DNA of 60,060 nt from Oscillatoriaceae cyanobacterium Prado104. GTDB lineage: Bacteria > Cyanobacteriota > Cyanobacteriia > Cyanobacteriales > Microcoleaceae. This document shows, in pieces, positions 1 through 7,472 of the stretch. The notes under the pieces were generated by a model, which was not told the DNA's origin, made no database searches, and saw nothing but the letters and a program-made list of their open reading frames with translations. Every line of letters starts with the position of its first letter. Positions within the stretch are counted from its first letter, which is position 1. The position numbers were made by a program, and so were the translations under genes. The stretch lies in assembly GCA_025454405.1 (NCBI GenBank), contig JALOON010000025.1, positions 1 to 60,060 on the forward strand, given 5' to 3'.

Positions 1-1
1 A

Positions 2-265
2 ACGCGACAAATGTGCGGTACAAACCAGTACGGATTTCCGATTCGGCACAAGTCCAGAGTGCAAATTCACTCTTGGTTTCAGACTGGCGATATTGTCAGC
101 GCAGCCGTTACCGCAGGTAAGAAAATCGGCTTTTATACAGGGCGGGTTCTATGCCGTGCTTCGGGTAGTTTTGATATCGTCACTAAGTCTGGGAGAGTGA
201 CAGGTATTAGCCACAAGTATTGCAAAGCAATTCACAAAAAAGATGGCTATAGCTATGGGTTTTGA
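2..265 (+). CDS. iscB: IscB RNA-guided nuclease, C-terminal end (truncated by window edge)
   Basis: The open frame runs in from the window edge and stops at TGA 263-265, so only about 87 C-terminal residues are visible. They match the C-terminal part of IscB: a segment close to RQMCGTNQYGFPIRHKSR, then TGDIV, GKKIG, GRVLCRASGSFDI and GISHKYCK, ending in KKDGYSYGF. IscB is the OMEGA-system, transposon-encoded, RNA-guided HNH/RuvC nuclease that is ancestral to Cas9. The RuvC and HNH domains and the upstream omega RNA would lie outside the window. An ATG at 11 is internal and is not the true start. The family call is fairly confident; whether the whole gene is intact cannot be judged here. Confidence 0.8.
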   Translation, partial: TRQMCGTNQYGFPIRHKSRVQIHSWFQTGDIVSAAVTAGKKIGFYTGRVLCRASGSFDIVTKSGRVTGISHKYCKAIHKKDGYSYGF

Positions 266-278
266 AGAAATTAAGTTC

Positions 279-345
279 AGGCGACGGAAGTCGCTGCCGC
301 TTTCCTCCCCATGTCTAAAGCCAGGGGCTTCTCGCTCGTTTTTCT
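279..345 (+). mobile_element. Possible 3' (right) end of the iscB-bearing IS200/IS605-like element
   Basis: Just after the iscB stop there is a 5-bp hairpin with a GGAA loop (GCGAC 281-285 / GTCGC 290-294). A second weak stem follows, CCCC 307-310 / GGGG 324-327. IS200/IS605-type elements that carry iscB or tnpB end in subterminal hairpins of this sort. The exact element end cannot be fixed without an empty site. Confidence 0.4.
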
Positions 346-471
346 GGTGAAAATTCCCAAAAACCCAAAAATTAGATCGCACAGATCCTTTCACAGGAAG
401 GCTTTGCTGCAAGCGTTGAACTCGCGCGCGCAGTTGCAGAACGGGCAAATGTACAGGGATTCTGCTGGCAT

Positions 472-714
472 TTAGCCGAAATATTCGATCGCCAGTTCGT
501 TCCGATCGACCTTTTCTCGGATAAATTGGCGCACCAAATCTAATTCTTCGATCGTCACCTTCCCATCGGCGGCAATTTGTACGTCGATCGCATCTAATTC
601 GGCTCGAGTTATTACTCCATCGGCGACTGATTTCTTCAGCAGCTTTTCCAATTTGTCAAGCTGTTGCAAATCTGCTTCAGAAAGCGGTGGTTTATTGGGA
701 TGTTCAATTTTCAT
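472..714 (-). CDS. Conserved small acidic protein, unknown function
   Basis: An 80-residue protein, soluble and rich in Glu, Asp, Lys and Leu, with no membrane segment. It is probably helical: residues 10-35 hold a leucine/lysine-rich amphipathic stretch, and a second half (VTIEELDLVRQFIREKV) looks EF-hand-like in rhythm but lacks a clear calcium loop. The ATG at 714 is preceded by a good ribosome binding site (AGGAG, about 7 bases upstream), which supports it as a real gene. It stands alone between the iscB end and msrB, on the opposite strand from both. I do not recognise a named family. Confidence 0.65.
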   Translation of the reverse strand: MKIEHPNKPPLSEADLQQLDKLEKLLKKSVADGVITRAELDAIDVQIAADGKVTIEELDLVRQFIREKVDRNELAIEYFG

Positions 715-1003
715 GTGGCATCTCCTGTTTAATTATTGCTGAGTGCTGGGTTTGATGCACTGTCTTTCTTTTTTTCGGCGGATCGGGGATTGGTTGTTCG
801 ATCGGACTCAAACCCCCAGGAAAAAATCAATCTGGTACGGGCGAAGCGAAGCAGGGCGGCGAGGCTGGTGGGAAGTTACAGCAGTTTTGAGGTTCCTCCA
901 AATTCAAGCGGAGCAAGTCAAGCTCGATCGAACGCAGCCATTATAGCTCTGCAACCTATTTAAACGATATAATTGTTAAGCGATCGCAAACAAAATTTGA
1001 ATT

Positions 1004-1402
1004 ATGACAGCAAAAGTTCAAAAATCAGAAGCCGAGTGGCAAGCACAGCTAACGCCCGAACAGTTCCGCGTCACCAGAAAAAAGGGAACGGAAAGAGCAT
1101 TTACAGGCGAATATCACAACAATAAAAAGCCAGGAATTTACAAGTGCATTTGCTGCGGCACGGAACTATTTAAATCGGACACCAAGTTCGATTCGGGTAC
1201 GGGTTGGCCGAGTTTCTGGGCTCCAATGAAAGAAGAAAATGTTAAGTGCGAGGCAGACAACAGCTTCTTCATGCGCCGTACAGAGGTACTGTGCGCTGTC
1301 TGCGACGCCCACCTCGGCCACGTATTTAACGACGGACCAAAACCCACGGGCCAGCGTTACTGCATGAATTCTGCTGCGCTTGATTTCGTTCCCGAGGCTT
1401 AA
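1004..1402 (+). CDS. msrB: Peptide-methionine (R)-S-oxide reductase MsrB
   Basis: A 132-residue protein of normal MsrB length. It reduces the R-diastereomer of methionine sulfoxide in oxidised proteins, using thioredoxin as electron donor in the cytosol. The zinc-binding pairs are present (C48/C51 and C97/C100), as are the SGTGWPSF segment (residues 64-71), GHVF, and the catalytic cysteine C120 in RYCMN. There is no signal peptide, so this is the cytosolic form. The gene is monocistronic. A GC-rich hairpin follows at 1411-1428. Confidence 0.95.
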   Translation: MTAKVQKSEAEWQAQLTPEQFRVTRKKGTERAFTGEYHNNKKPGIYKCICCGTELFKSDTKFDSGTGWPSFWAPMKEENVKCEADNSFFMRRTEVLCAVCDAHLGHVFNDGPKPTGQRYCMNSAALDFVPEA

Positions 1403-1410
1403 ACCTCATG

Positions 1411-1428
1411 GCGGGCGGACTCGCCCGC
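1411..1428 (+). terminator. Hairpin after msrB
   Basis: GCGGGC (1411-1416) can pair with GCCCGC (1423-1428) over a six-base loop, nine bases after the msrB stop. There is no T-run, so this is at most a weak transcription end or an mRNA-stabilising stem. Confidence 0.4.
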
Positions 1429-1635
1429 TGCAAAACAGGCAAATTTTCTTGCAATGCCAGCAGGAAGAACCTTCCAGCAAGTGGATGTTGAACGCTCCCC
1501 AACCAAATCAAGATTGTTGTGCTTCGCAGGTTAATATATTGGTCGGGATTCATCCCGCGCTGGTTTTGGTTGATTTCCGGTCAAAAATACAGCATGGGAC
1601 TTATCCCGAGATCCAAGTTAAAAAATAGTGGCGGC

Positions 1636-2364
1636 ATGGGGATGGTTTATCAGCGAGTTTTGCTGAAGCTCAGCGGTGAAGCGCTGATGGGAGATTTGGG
1701 CTACGGCATCGATCCGGTAGTCGTTGGATCGATCGCCTCCGAAGTTGCCGATGTCGTATCGAAAGACATCCAAGTGGCGATTGTTGTCGGCGGCGGCAAC
1801 ATTTTTCGCGGCGTCAAGGCTGCTTCTGCAGGCATGGATCGGGCAACAGCCGACTATGTGGGGATGATTGCTACGGTTATGAATGCTATAACTTTGCAGG
1901 ATGCCCTGGAACAAGCTGGAGTGCCAACCAGAGTGCAATCAGCAATTGCCATGCAAGAAATAGCTGAACCCTACATCCGGCGGCGGGCCATTCGTCACCT
2001 GGAAAAAAAACGGGTAGTTATTTTTGGTGCCGGTTCTGGCAATCCTTTTTTTACAACAGATACTACAGCCGCTTTGCGGGCGGCTGAAATCGATGCACAG
2101 GTGATTTTTAAAGCTACTAAGGTAGATGGGGTGTACGATTCCGACCCCCATGTCAACCCCAACGCGCGCAGGTACAAAACTCTCACTTACAACCATGTCT
2201 TGAATCAAGACTTGCGGGTGATGGACAGTACCGCGATCGCCCTTTGCAAAGAAAATAATATCCCGATTATGGTATTCGATCTCTCGGTATCGGGCAACAT
2301 TTACCGAGCGGTAATGGGAGAATCTATTGGAACCCTTGTGGGAGGTTTTTGTGAAGTTAGCTGA
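1636..2364 (+). CDS. pyrH: UMP kinase PyrH
   Basis: Uridylate kinase phosphorylates UMP to UDP in pyrimidine nucleotide synthesis and is a homohexamer of the amino-acid-kinase fold. The N-terminal [11 protein letters not shown] and the [10 protein letters not shown] loop are both present. I chose the ATG at 1636 ([11 protein letters not shown]), giving 242 residues as usual for the family. The frame stays open upstream to 1519, but that extension has no family-like content. The gene overlaps frr by 14 bases, and pyrH-frr is a conserved bacterial pair linking nucleotide supply and ribosome recycling. Confidence 0.95.
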   Translation: MGMVYQRVLLKLSGEALMGDLGYGIDPVVVGSIASEVADVVSKDIQVAIVVGGGNIFRGVKAASAGMDRATADYVGMIATVMNAITLQDALEQAGVPTRVQSAIAMQEIAEPYIRRRAIRHLEKKRVVIFGAGSGNPFFTTDTTAALRAAEIDAQVIFKATKVDGVYDSDPHVNPNARRYKTLTYNHVLNQDLRVMDSTAIALCKENNIPIMVFDLSVSGNIYRAVMGESIGTLVGGFCEVS

Positions 2365-2899
2365 CGCAGAAGATCACATGAAAAAGGCAGTTGAGGCGAC
2401 TCAGCGGTCTTTTAATACTATCAGGACCGGACGAGCCAACGCATCTCTGCTCGATCGCGTCATGGTAGATTACTGGGGAGCTCAAACTCCAATTAAATCT
2501 CTGGCTACTATTAGCACGCCAGATGCGAGTACGATTAGCATTCAACCGTTCGATCGCAAAACGCTCAATTTAATCGAAAAAGCGATCTCGCTGTCGGATA
2601 TCGGACTCGTACCCAGCAACGACGGTGCGGTTATTCGCTTGAACATTCCCCCGCTGACTAGCGAGAGACGCCAAGAATTTATCAAAATGGCTGCCAAGTT
2701 TGCTGAAGAAGGCAAAGTTGCAATTCGCAACGTCCGCCGCGATGCAGTAGACTCGATTCGCAAGCAGGAAAAAAGCAGCGATATCTCTAAAGATGAATCG
2801 CGGGACTTGCAAGATAAAATTCAAAAGCTGACGGATAAGTATGTTGCCAAAATAGAAGAAGCTCTGGCTGCAAAAGAAAAGGACCTCTCGACAGTTTAG
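2351..2899 (+). CDS. frr: Ribosome recycling factor
   Basis: A 182-residue RRF, which together with EF-G splits post-termination ribosomes. Diagnostic segments are [17 protein letters not shown], the central [14 protein letters not shown], and the coiled-coil C-terminal half. The start is GTG 2351 (KLADAEDHM), preceded by GGAGG at 2341-2345 with five T between. This start overlaps the 3' end of pyrH in another frame, so translational coupling is likely. A longer upstream ATG in the same frame lacks family similarity and was rejected. Confidence 0.95.
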   Translation: MKLADAEDHMKKAVEATQRSFNTIRTGRANASLLDRVMVDYWGAQTPIKSLATISTPDASTISIQPFDRKTLNLIEKAISLSDIGLVPSNDGAVIRLNIPPLTSERRQEFIKMAAKFAEEGKVAIRNVRRDAVDSIRKQEKSSDISKDESRDLQDKIQKLTDKYVAKIEEALAAKEKDLSTV

Positions 2900-3345
2900 A
2901 GAAGGGGGTTCTCGAACAGCTACATAATACTGGGACAAATCTTCGTATAGCTAGACATTTTGGATGATATAATACCAGGATGTCTAGTTTAATTCCGCAA
3001 CTAGCCACTCGATAGCAAAGGGATAAGTAACCCAGATTTGCGATCGCAATTCAAGTTTTTGCGTAATTTCGGGATGTTTGCGCAAAAACTAATTTTACAG
3101 GCGGATAATGGCGGTGAGGTGCGACGTGCTTTGCCCTACATATATTCGCCCTAAATATAAAGGTTTTGTGTAAGTCCTGGATTTAAAATTCACTAAAAGT
3201 AGTGGGTGGATCGCTTGCTGCTGGTGAAAGCCTCGGTCTGCAAGGGCAACTTTCTCTAGTAATATCGTACAGCAAACAAAGTTAAAAAACAATACTTTAC
3301 CAATTTCCCATTCCCAATTCCCCATTCCCAAAAATCTCAAATCGA
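2900..3345. other. Intergenic stretch after frr
   Basis: No supportable gene. It holds an 8-bp inverted repeat (CTAGACAT 2951-2958 / ATGTCTAG 2980-2987) with a 21-base A/T-rich loop. Near 3303-3330 there is a low-complexity run of CCCATT/CCCAATT units, a common cyanobacterial spacer repeat, ending just before the NADAR gene. Confidence 0.5.
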
Positions 3346-3801
3346 ATGACTATTTATTTTTATAAAGCAGAGGGGCCTTACGGCTGTTTTTCTAATTTTT
3401 CACCCCACAGCATTCGCGTTAGCTGTCAAGAATGGCTGACTGTGGAACATTACTATCAAGCTCAAAAATTTGTGGGCAGTGCGGATGAAGACTTAGTTGC
3501 TGCAATTCGAGGAGTACCGACTCCTGGCGAAGCAGCAAAATTAGGTCGCGATCCAAATCACCGCGTTCGATCGGATTGGGAGCAGGTAAAAATTGCAATT
3601 ATGCACGAAGCAGTTAAAATTAAGTTTATGACTCATACCGACATTCAAACTATTCTCCTCACCACAGGGGATCGCCCGATTGTGGAGGATTCCCCGACGG
3701 ATTACTACTGGGGCTGCGGCTGCGACAAAACCGGACAAAATCATTTAGGCAAAATTCTGATGAGCGTGCGCAGCGAAATCTCTCAACGCCTTACCCGCTG
3801 A
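3346..3801 (+). CDS. NADAR-family (YbiA-like, DUF1768) protein
   Basis: A 151-residue single-domain NADAR protein. Seen motifs are FYKAEGPYGCFSNFSP at the N-terminus, WLTVEHYYQAQKF in the middle, and YYWGCGCDKTGQNHLGKILM near the end, which together define the family. Family members hydrolyse N-glycosidic bonds: YbiA acts on riboflavin-pathway intermediates, and others remove ADP-ribose from guanine in DNA or RNA. No DarT-like ADP-ribosyltransferase is next to it. The gene stands alone. Which substrate applies cannot be read from the sequence. Confidence 0.9.
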   Translation: MTIYFYKAEGPYGCFSNFSPHSIRVSCQEWLTVEHYYQAQKFVGSADEDLVAAIRGVPTPGEAAKLGRDPNHRVRSDWEQVKIAIMHEAVKIKFMTHTDIQTILLTTGDRPIVEDSPTDYYWGCGCDKTGQNHLGKILMSVRSEISQRLTR

Positions 3802-3844
3802 GAATATTGCCGGTTCTCAACTTATTTGCCGAGCCACAAAGTTA

Positions 3845-3900
3845 TCAGAGAACTGGGTTGAAAACCCCGTCCTTACAGGAAGGCTTGAATTTCAAAGTAT
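3845..3900 (+). mobile_element. Remnant boundary of an IS200/IS605-type element
   Basis: A degenerate stem region (AACCCCGTCCTTACAGGAAG) resembles the hairpin sequences that flank tnpB-bearing elements. It lies directly before the decayed tnpB piece. Its assignment rests on resemblance only. Confidence 0.3.
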
Positions 3901-3938
3901 AGCGTCAGTTTTTGTAGATTTAGCGGAACTCAACTTAG

Positions 3939-4136
3939 GTAAATCTTGCTAACATAAGAATAGCTCGAAAATCGATTGCTGACATGAGCTTTTTCGAGTT
4001 GGGCCGCCAGTTAACCTACAAATGCAAGTTGTACGGTTCGTCGCTTATCGTAGTTGACCGATGGTTTCCATCCAGCAAAACCTGTTCAAATTGCGGAACA
4101 AAAAAAGAAACACTCTTTATGAGTCGCTATGAATAA
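3939..4136 (+). pseudogene. tnpB: Decayed TnpB (IS200/IS605 family) fragment
   Basis: About 65 codons match the C-terminal part of TnpB: KSIADMSFFELGRQLTYKCK, then VDRWFPSSKTCSNCGTKKE with the first CxxC of the zinc ribbon. A TAA at 4134-4136 cuts the frame before the second CxxC. The frame is closed upstream by TAG at 3936, and the preceding bases read as TnpB-like (DLAELNL) in another frame, which suggests a frameshift. The RuvC catalytic core is missing. It is a dead fragment, with no partner tnpA. Confidence 0.8.
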
Positions 4137-4281
4137 GTCTTATGTAACGGAAAGCAAAGCAATTTAACGCAGTTGATGGGGGCGCGCTGCCTGCAGTTTC
4201 AATTCATCCGCGATCGAGCAATTCGCTTCTGGATGGACGGATCGGGCAAGTTGCAGTAGGACTTCGATCGAACCGGCGATC

Positions 4282-4322
4282 TCGAGCGCACCCTGGACTG
4301 TATACCGATAAGGTGCGCTCGA
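4282..4322 (+). promoter_or_regulatory. 11-bp inverted repeat upstream of the phytochrome-like kinase
   Basis: TCGAGCGCACC (4282-4292) and GGTGCGCTCGA (4312-4322) are perfect reverse complements around a 19-base loop. The repeat ends about 50 bases before the ATG at 4374. It could be an operator or a 5' leader hairpin. The remaining 4137-4281 holds nothing I can name. Confidence 0.45.
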
Positions 4323-4373
4323 TCGCACCCAACATATCAAAACTTCTTATTATCGCGGCCTTGAAGGAAACTC

Positions 4374-7300
4374 ATGAAACCACCTGAAAATACTCAAGAC
4401 TTAAAACAAAGACTAGATAGAGAAGCTTTAATGCGCCGGATCGCTGACCGGATTCGCCAATCTCTAGAATTAGAAGAAATTTTAAACTGTACGGTACGAG
4501 AATTGCGGTCATTTTTAGAAACAGATCGCATGATGATTTACAAGTTTAGCGCTGACGGCAGTGGCGAAGTTGTGGCGGAGTCGTTTAATGGCAACCGCCT
4601 GCCTTCTTTGAAAGGACTAAACTTTCCAGCAGACGACATTCCCGTTAATGCTCGCGAAATGTATCTCAACTTCCGCCAACGGACAATAGTAGATGTTAGT
4701 GCCGGCACGATCGCCCTGAGTCCTCTCGACGCGCTGGCAACAGGTCAACCTTTAGCAAGTGAAGAAATCCACTACCGAACGCTCGATCCTTGCCACAAAG
4801 CTTACCTCACGTCAATGGGAGTTCAATCTTCTTTAGTGTTGCCAATTTTGCAACGTCAAAGCGAGTTCGCAAACGGTCGTGCGGACAGTTGCAATTCCTC
4901 TGGTTGCCTGACGAGATACGAAGCAGAAAATAACCGACAAACTCATATCGAACTGTGGGGGCTTTTAGTATCCCACCACTCGCAGCCTTGCAGTATTTCT
5001 CCTACAGATTTAGAAGTAGTTCAGTTAGTAACAGATCAATTGTCGAACGCGATCGCCCACTCGATTCTCCTGGAACAAACACGCTCTCAAGCAGCCCGCG
5101 AAGCCAAAACTAACCGCATAGCAACCCTGCTGTACGGTCAGACAAACATTCAATTGCAGCAAGCTTTGGCAGCAACTGTTGATGCTTTGCAAAGCAGCGG
5201 CGGCAGACTTTACATCCAGAAACCAAAAATCAACAGTAAAAAGCTGGCTGACAATACAAATACAGTGTTTGAATTGCCGGGAAATAATTTAATTTTCAGT
5301 TCATTTTCTCCCGCAGATTCAGAATTTGAACTGTTCGCGATCGGGCAGCAACCCGTACTTCCAGGTTGGGAAAAATCCAGGGCGATCGAAACCCATCCCC
5401 TGTGGCAGGAGTTGCTGGTTAAAGGTTTCAACAGCAGCGAACGGATTGCTAACTTACGGAATTCCAGCTCGCAATTACCTATTTGGATAATTACAGACTT
5501 GTACAAAGACCCATTATTGAGAGTTTTATTCCCGGCTTTCCAAGGCACTAAAATTCGCGGTTTGCTGGTGATTCCCCTCCAATACCAACAGCAATTGTTG
5601 GGCTGTTTGACAATTTTTAGAGATGAAATTGACACCGAAAAAATCTGGGCGGGACGCTTCGATCCCAGCGCCAAACAAACACTTCCCAGACAGTCTTTTG
5701 AATTGTGGCGCGAAGTAAAAAAAGGTCAGTCCCAGGAGTGGACTTATGGTGACATCGAGCAAGCTAAAGCTATAGGGAGCCAATTCTGTTCGGCTATTCA
5801 ACAGTACATACTTTACAAAGAAGTGCAGGCTTTGAATGCTAGCTTAGAACGTCAAGTCCAAGAACGTACAGCCCAATTGCAAAAATCTTTGGACTTTGCC
5901 AAAGTATTGACGCGAGTTAGAGACCAAATCCGCAGCACTTTAGATTTAAAAACTATCTTACAAACGATCGTCCGAGAAGTGACAGTTTTGCTGAATACCG
6001 ATCGCACGGTGATTTACCAATTTGACCCGGAAAAACAGGGCGAGGTAGTTGTCGAACAAGTTAGGGGTCGCTGGCAGTCAATTTTAGGTATCAAATCTCC
6101 CGCAGACTGCTTTCCTGAAGGGTCAACCTGTCTTTACCGAGAAGGAAAAGTGCGGGCAATTAACGATATTTATGCGGAGGATTTAACGCCCTGTCACCGC
6201 GATTTTTTGGAAAGTTTGCAGGTGCGGGGAAGTTTAATTGTGCCGATCGGGAAAAAACCCCAATTTTGGGGATTGCTGATCGCTCACGAGTGTTCCGGGC
6301 CGCGATTTTGGCAAAATTCCGAACAAGAATTGCTGCAAAATTTAGCAGATCAAGCCGCGATTGCCATTCAACAAGCTGAACTTTATCAAGACAGTCTCAA
6401 TGCTGCGGTGGCCGAGCGAGCTAAAGCCGAACAGCTAGCTAAAACTCTTGCCGAACTCCAAAATACTCAAGCTCAACTGATCCAAACTGAAAAAATGTCC
6501 AGCCTCGGACAACTTGTTGCTGGTGTCGCCCACGAAATCAACAACCCGGTTAATTTTATCTACGGCAATATTTCCCACGCCAGCGAATACAGCAAAGATT
6601 TGCTCTGTTTGGTAGAACTTTACCGCCAGCATTATCCCAACTCCAACCCAGAAATTGACGAGTGCTGCGAAGCAATAGACTTGGAATTTCTGACCGAAGA
6701 TTTGCCGAAAATTTTGGATTCGATGAAGTTGGGAGTCGAACGCATCCGTCAATTAGTTGTATCTTTGCGCAATTTTTCCAGGCTCGATAGTTCTGAAAAG
6801 AAAGCTGTTGACATTCACGAGGGAATTGACAGTACGCTATTGATTTTGCATCACCGCATCAAAGCCAGGTCCGATCGGGGGGGTATAGAAATTATTAAAG
6901 AGTACGGCGATTTGCCGCTAGTTGAGTGCTATGCCAGTTCCCTGAATCAGGTATTTATGAACTTGATCGGCAATGCCGTGGATGCTTTGGAAATGAAACC
7001 GAGGGAATTGAGTACGGGTGCGATCGAACTGGGAGCAAACTCATTAGCGACAACTTTCAATTCAGCAAAAATTGCGGGCGATCGGGCAAATATCGATCGA
7101 GACACTACCTATTTAATTCCCAATGTTCTGTCGCCGAGCATTCGGATTCGCACGCAAATGCTCGATGCAAAAACTGTTGGTATCTGCATCGCAGATAACG
7201 GTCACGGCATTTCTAAAGACTTAATTTCTGATATATTTAATCCATTTTTTACTACTAAACCTGTCGGTCGGGGTACTGGTTTAGGATTGTCTATCAGCTA

Positions 7301-7394
7301 CCAAATTATAGTTGATAAACACAAAGGCGTTCTCAAATGTGCTTCGATACCGGGTCAAGGTACGGAATTCTGGATTGAAATTCCGGTGAGTTAA
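4374..7394 (+). CDS. Knotless-phytochrome-like sensor histidine kinase (GAF-PHY-GAF-HisKA-HATPase)
   Basis: A 1006-residue cytosolic kinase. GAF1 (about 33-235) has a phytochrome-like DDIP motif (87-90) and the bilin-type dyad C140-H141 (PCHKAYL). The middle (about 245-485) looks like a PHY domain: PRQSFELW (438-445) matches the PRxSF tongue motif. A coiled linker precedes GAF2 (about 515-670), which again has a Cys-His dyad, C607-H608. The kinase part has an H-box (H720 in AHEINNPVNFI), an N-box (NLIGNAVDAL) and GRGTGLGLS. There is no N-terminal PAS, as in Cph2-type knotless phytochromes; the layout recalls All2699 of Nostoc. It probably senses light through two bilins. No cognate regulator is adjacent. 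An AAGG site precedes the ATG. Confidence 0.88.
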   Translation: MKPPENTQDLKQRLDREALMRRIADRIRQSLELEEILNCTVRELRSFLETDRMMIYKFSADGSGEVVAESFNGNRLPSLKGLNFPADDIPVNAREMYLNFRQRTIVDVSAGTIALSPLDALATGQPLASEEIHYRTLDPCHKAYLTSMGVQSSLVLPILQRQSEFANGRADSCNSSGCLTRYEAENNRQTHIELWGLLVSHHSQPCSISPTDLEVVQLVTDQLSNAIAHSILLEQTRSQAAREAKTNRIATLLYGQTNIQLQQALAATVDALQSSGGRLYIQKPKINSKKLADNTNTVFELPGNNLIFSSFSPADSEFELFAIGQQPVLPGWEKSRAIETHPLWQELLVKGFNSSERIANLRNSSSQLPIWIITDLYKDPLLRVLFPAFQGTKIRGLLVIPLQYQQQLLGCLTIFRDEIDTEKIWAGRFDPSAKQTLPRQSFELWREVKKGQSQEWTYGDIEQAKAIGSQFCSAIQQYILYKEVQALNASLERQVQERTAQLQKSLDFAKVLTRVRDQIRSTLDLKTILQTIVREVTVLLNTDRTVIYQFDPEKQGEVVVEQVRGRWQSILGIKSPADCFPEGSTCLYREGKVRAINDIYAEDLTPCHRDFLESLQVRGSLIVPIGKKPQFWGLLIAHECSGPRFWQNSEQELLQNLADQAAIAIQQAELYQDSLNAAVAERAKAEQLAKTLAELQNTQAQLIQTEKMSSLGQLVAGVAHEINNPVNFIYGNISHASEYSKDLLCLVELYRQHYPNSNPEIDECCEAIDLEFLTEDLPKILDSMKLGVERIRQLVVSLRNFSRLDSSEKKAVDIHEGIDSTLLILHHRIKARSDRGGIEIIKEYGDLPLVECYASSLNQVFMNLIGNAVDALEMKPRELSTGAIELGANSLATTFNSAKIAGDRANIDRDTTYLIPNVLSPSIRIRTQMLDAKTVGICIADNGHGISKDLISDIFNPFFTTKPVGRGTGLGLSISYQIIVDKHKGVLKCASIPGQGTEFWIEIPVS

Positions 7395-7413
7395 GTAGAA
7401 GGCTTTCAGATTA

Positions 7414-7469
7414 GTTTGTAGTGAGGACTTTAGTCCTCAAGATGAAGGACTAAAGTCCTCACTACGAAC
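7414..7469. repeat. Palindromic repeat, family A (copy 1)
   Basis: GTAGTGAGGACTTTAGTCCT and its reverse complement face each other across a short loop, forming a hairpin of roughly 25 bp. It lies between the convergent kinase and GH57 genes and may end transcription of both. Related copies are at 10419, 18739, 35969, 36864 and 50757. Confidence 0.8.
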
Positions 7470-7472
7470 CGG

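Noticed and set aside
361..471. Open frame fragment reading through toward the small gene at 472
   Set aside because: No recognisable protein, no start, and it runs into a gene on the other strand with a good ribosome binding site.
736..963. Short plus-strand open frames upstream of msrB
   Set aside because: No ribosome binding site, composition like shadow frames, and no family resemblance.
1519..1635. N-terminal extension of the pyrH frame
   Set aside because: It has no similarity to UMP kinases; ATG 1636 gives the normal length and start.
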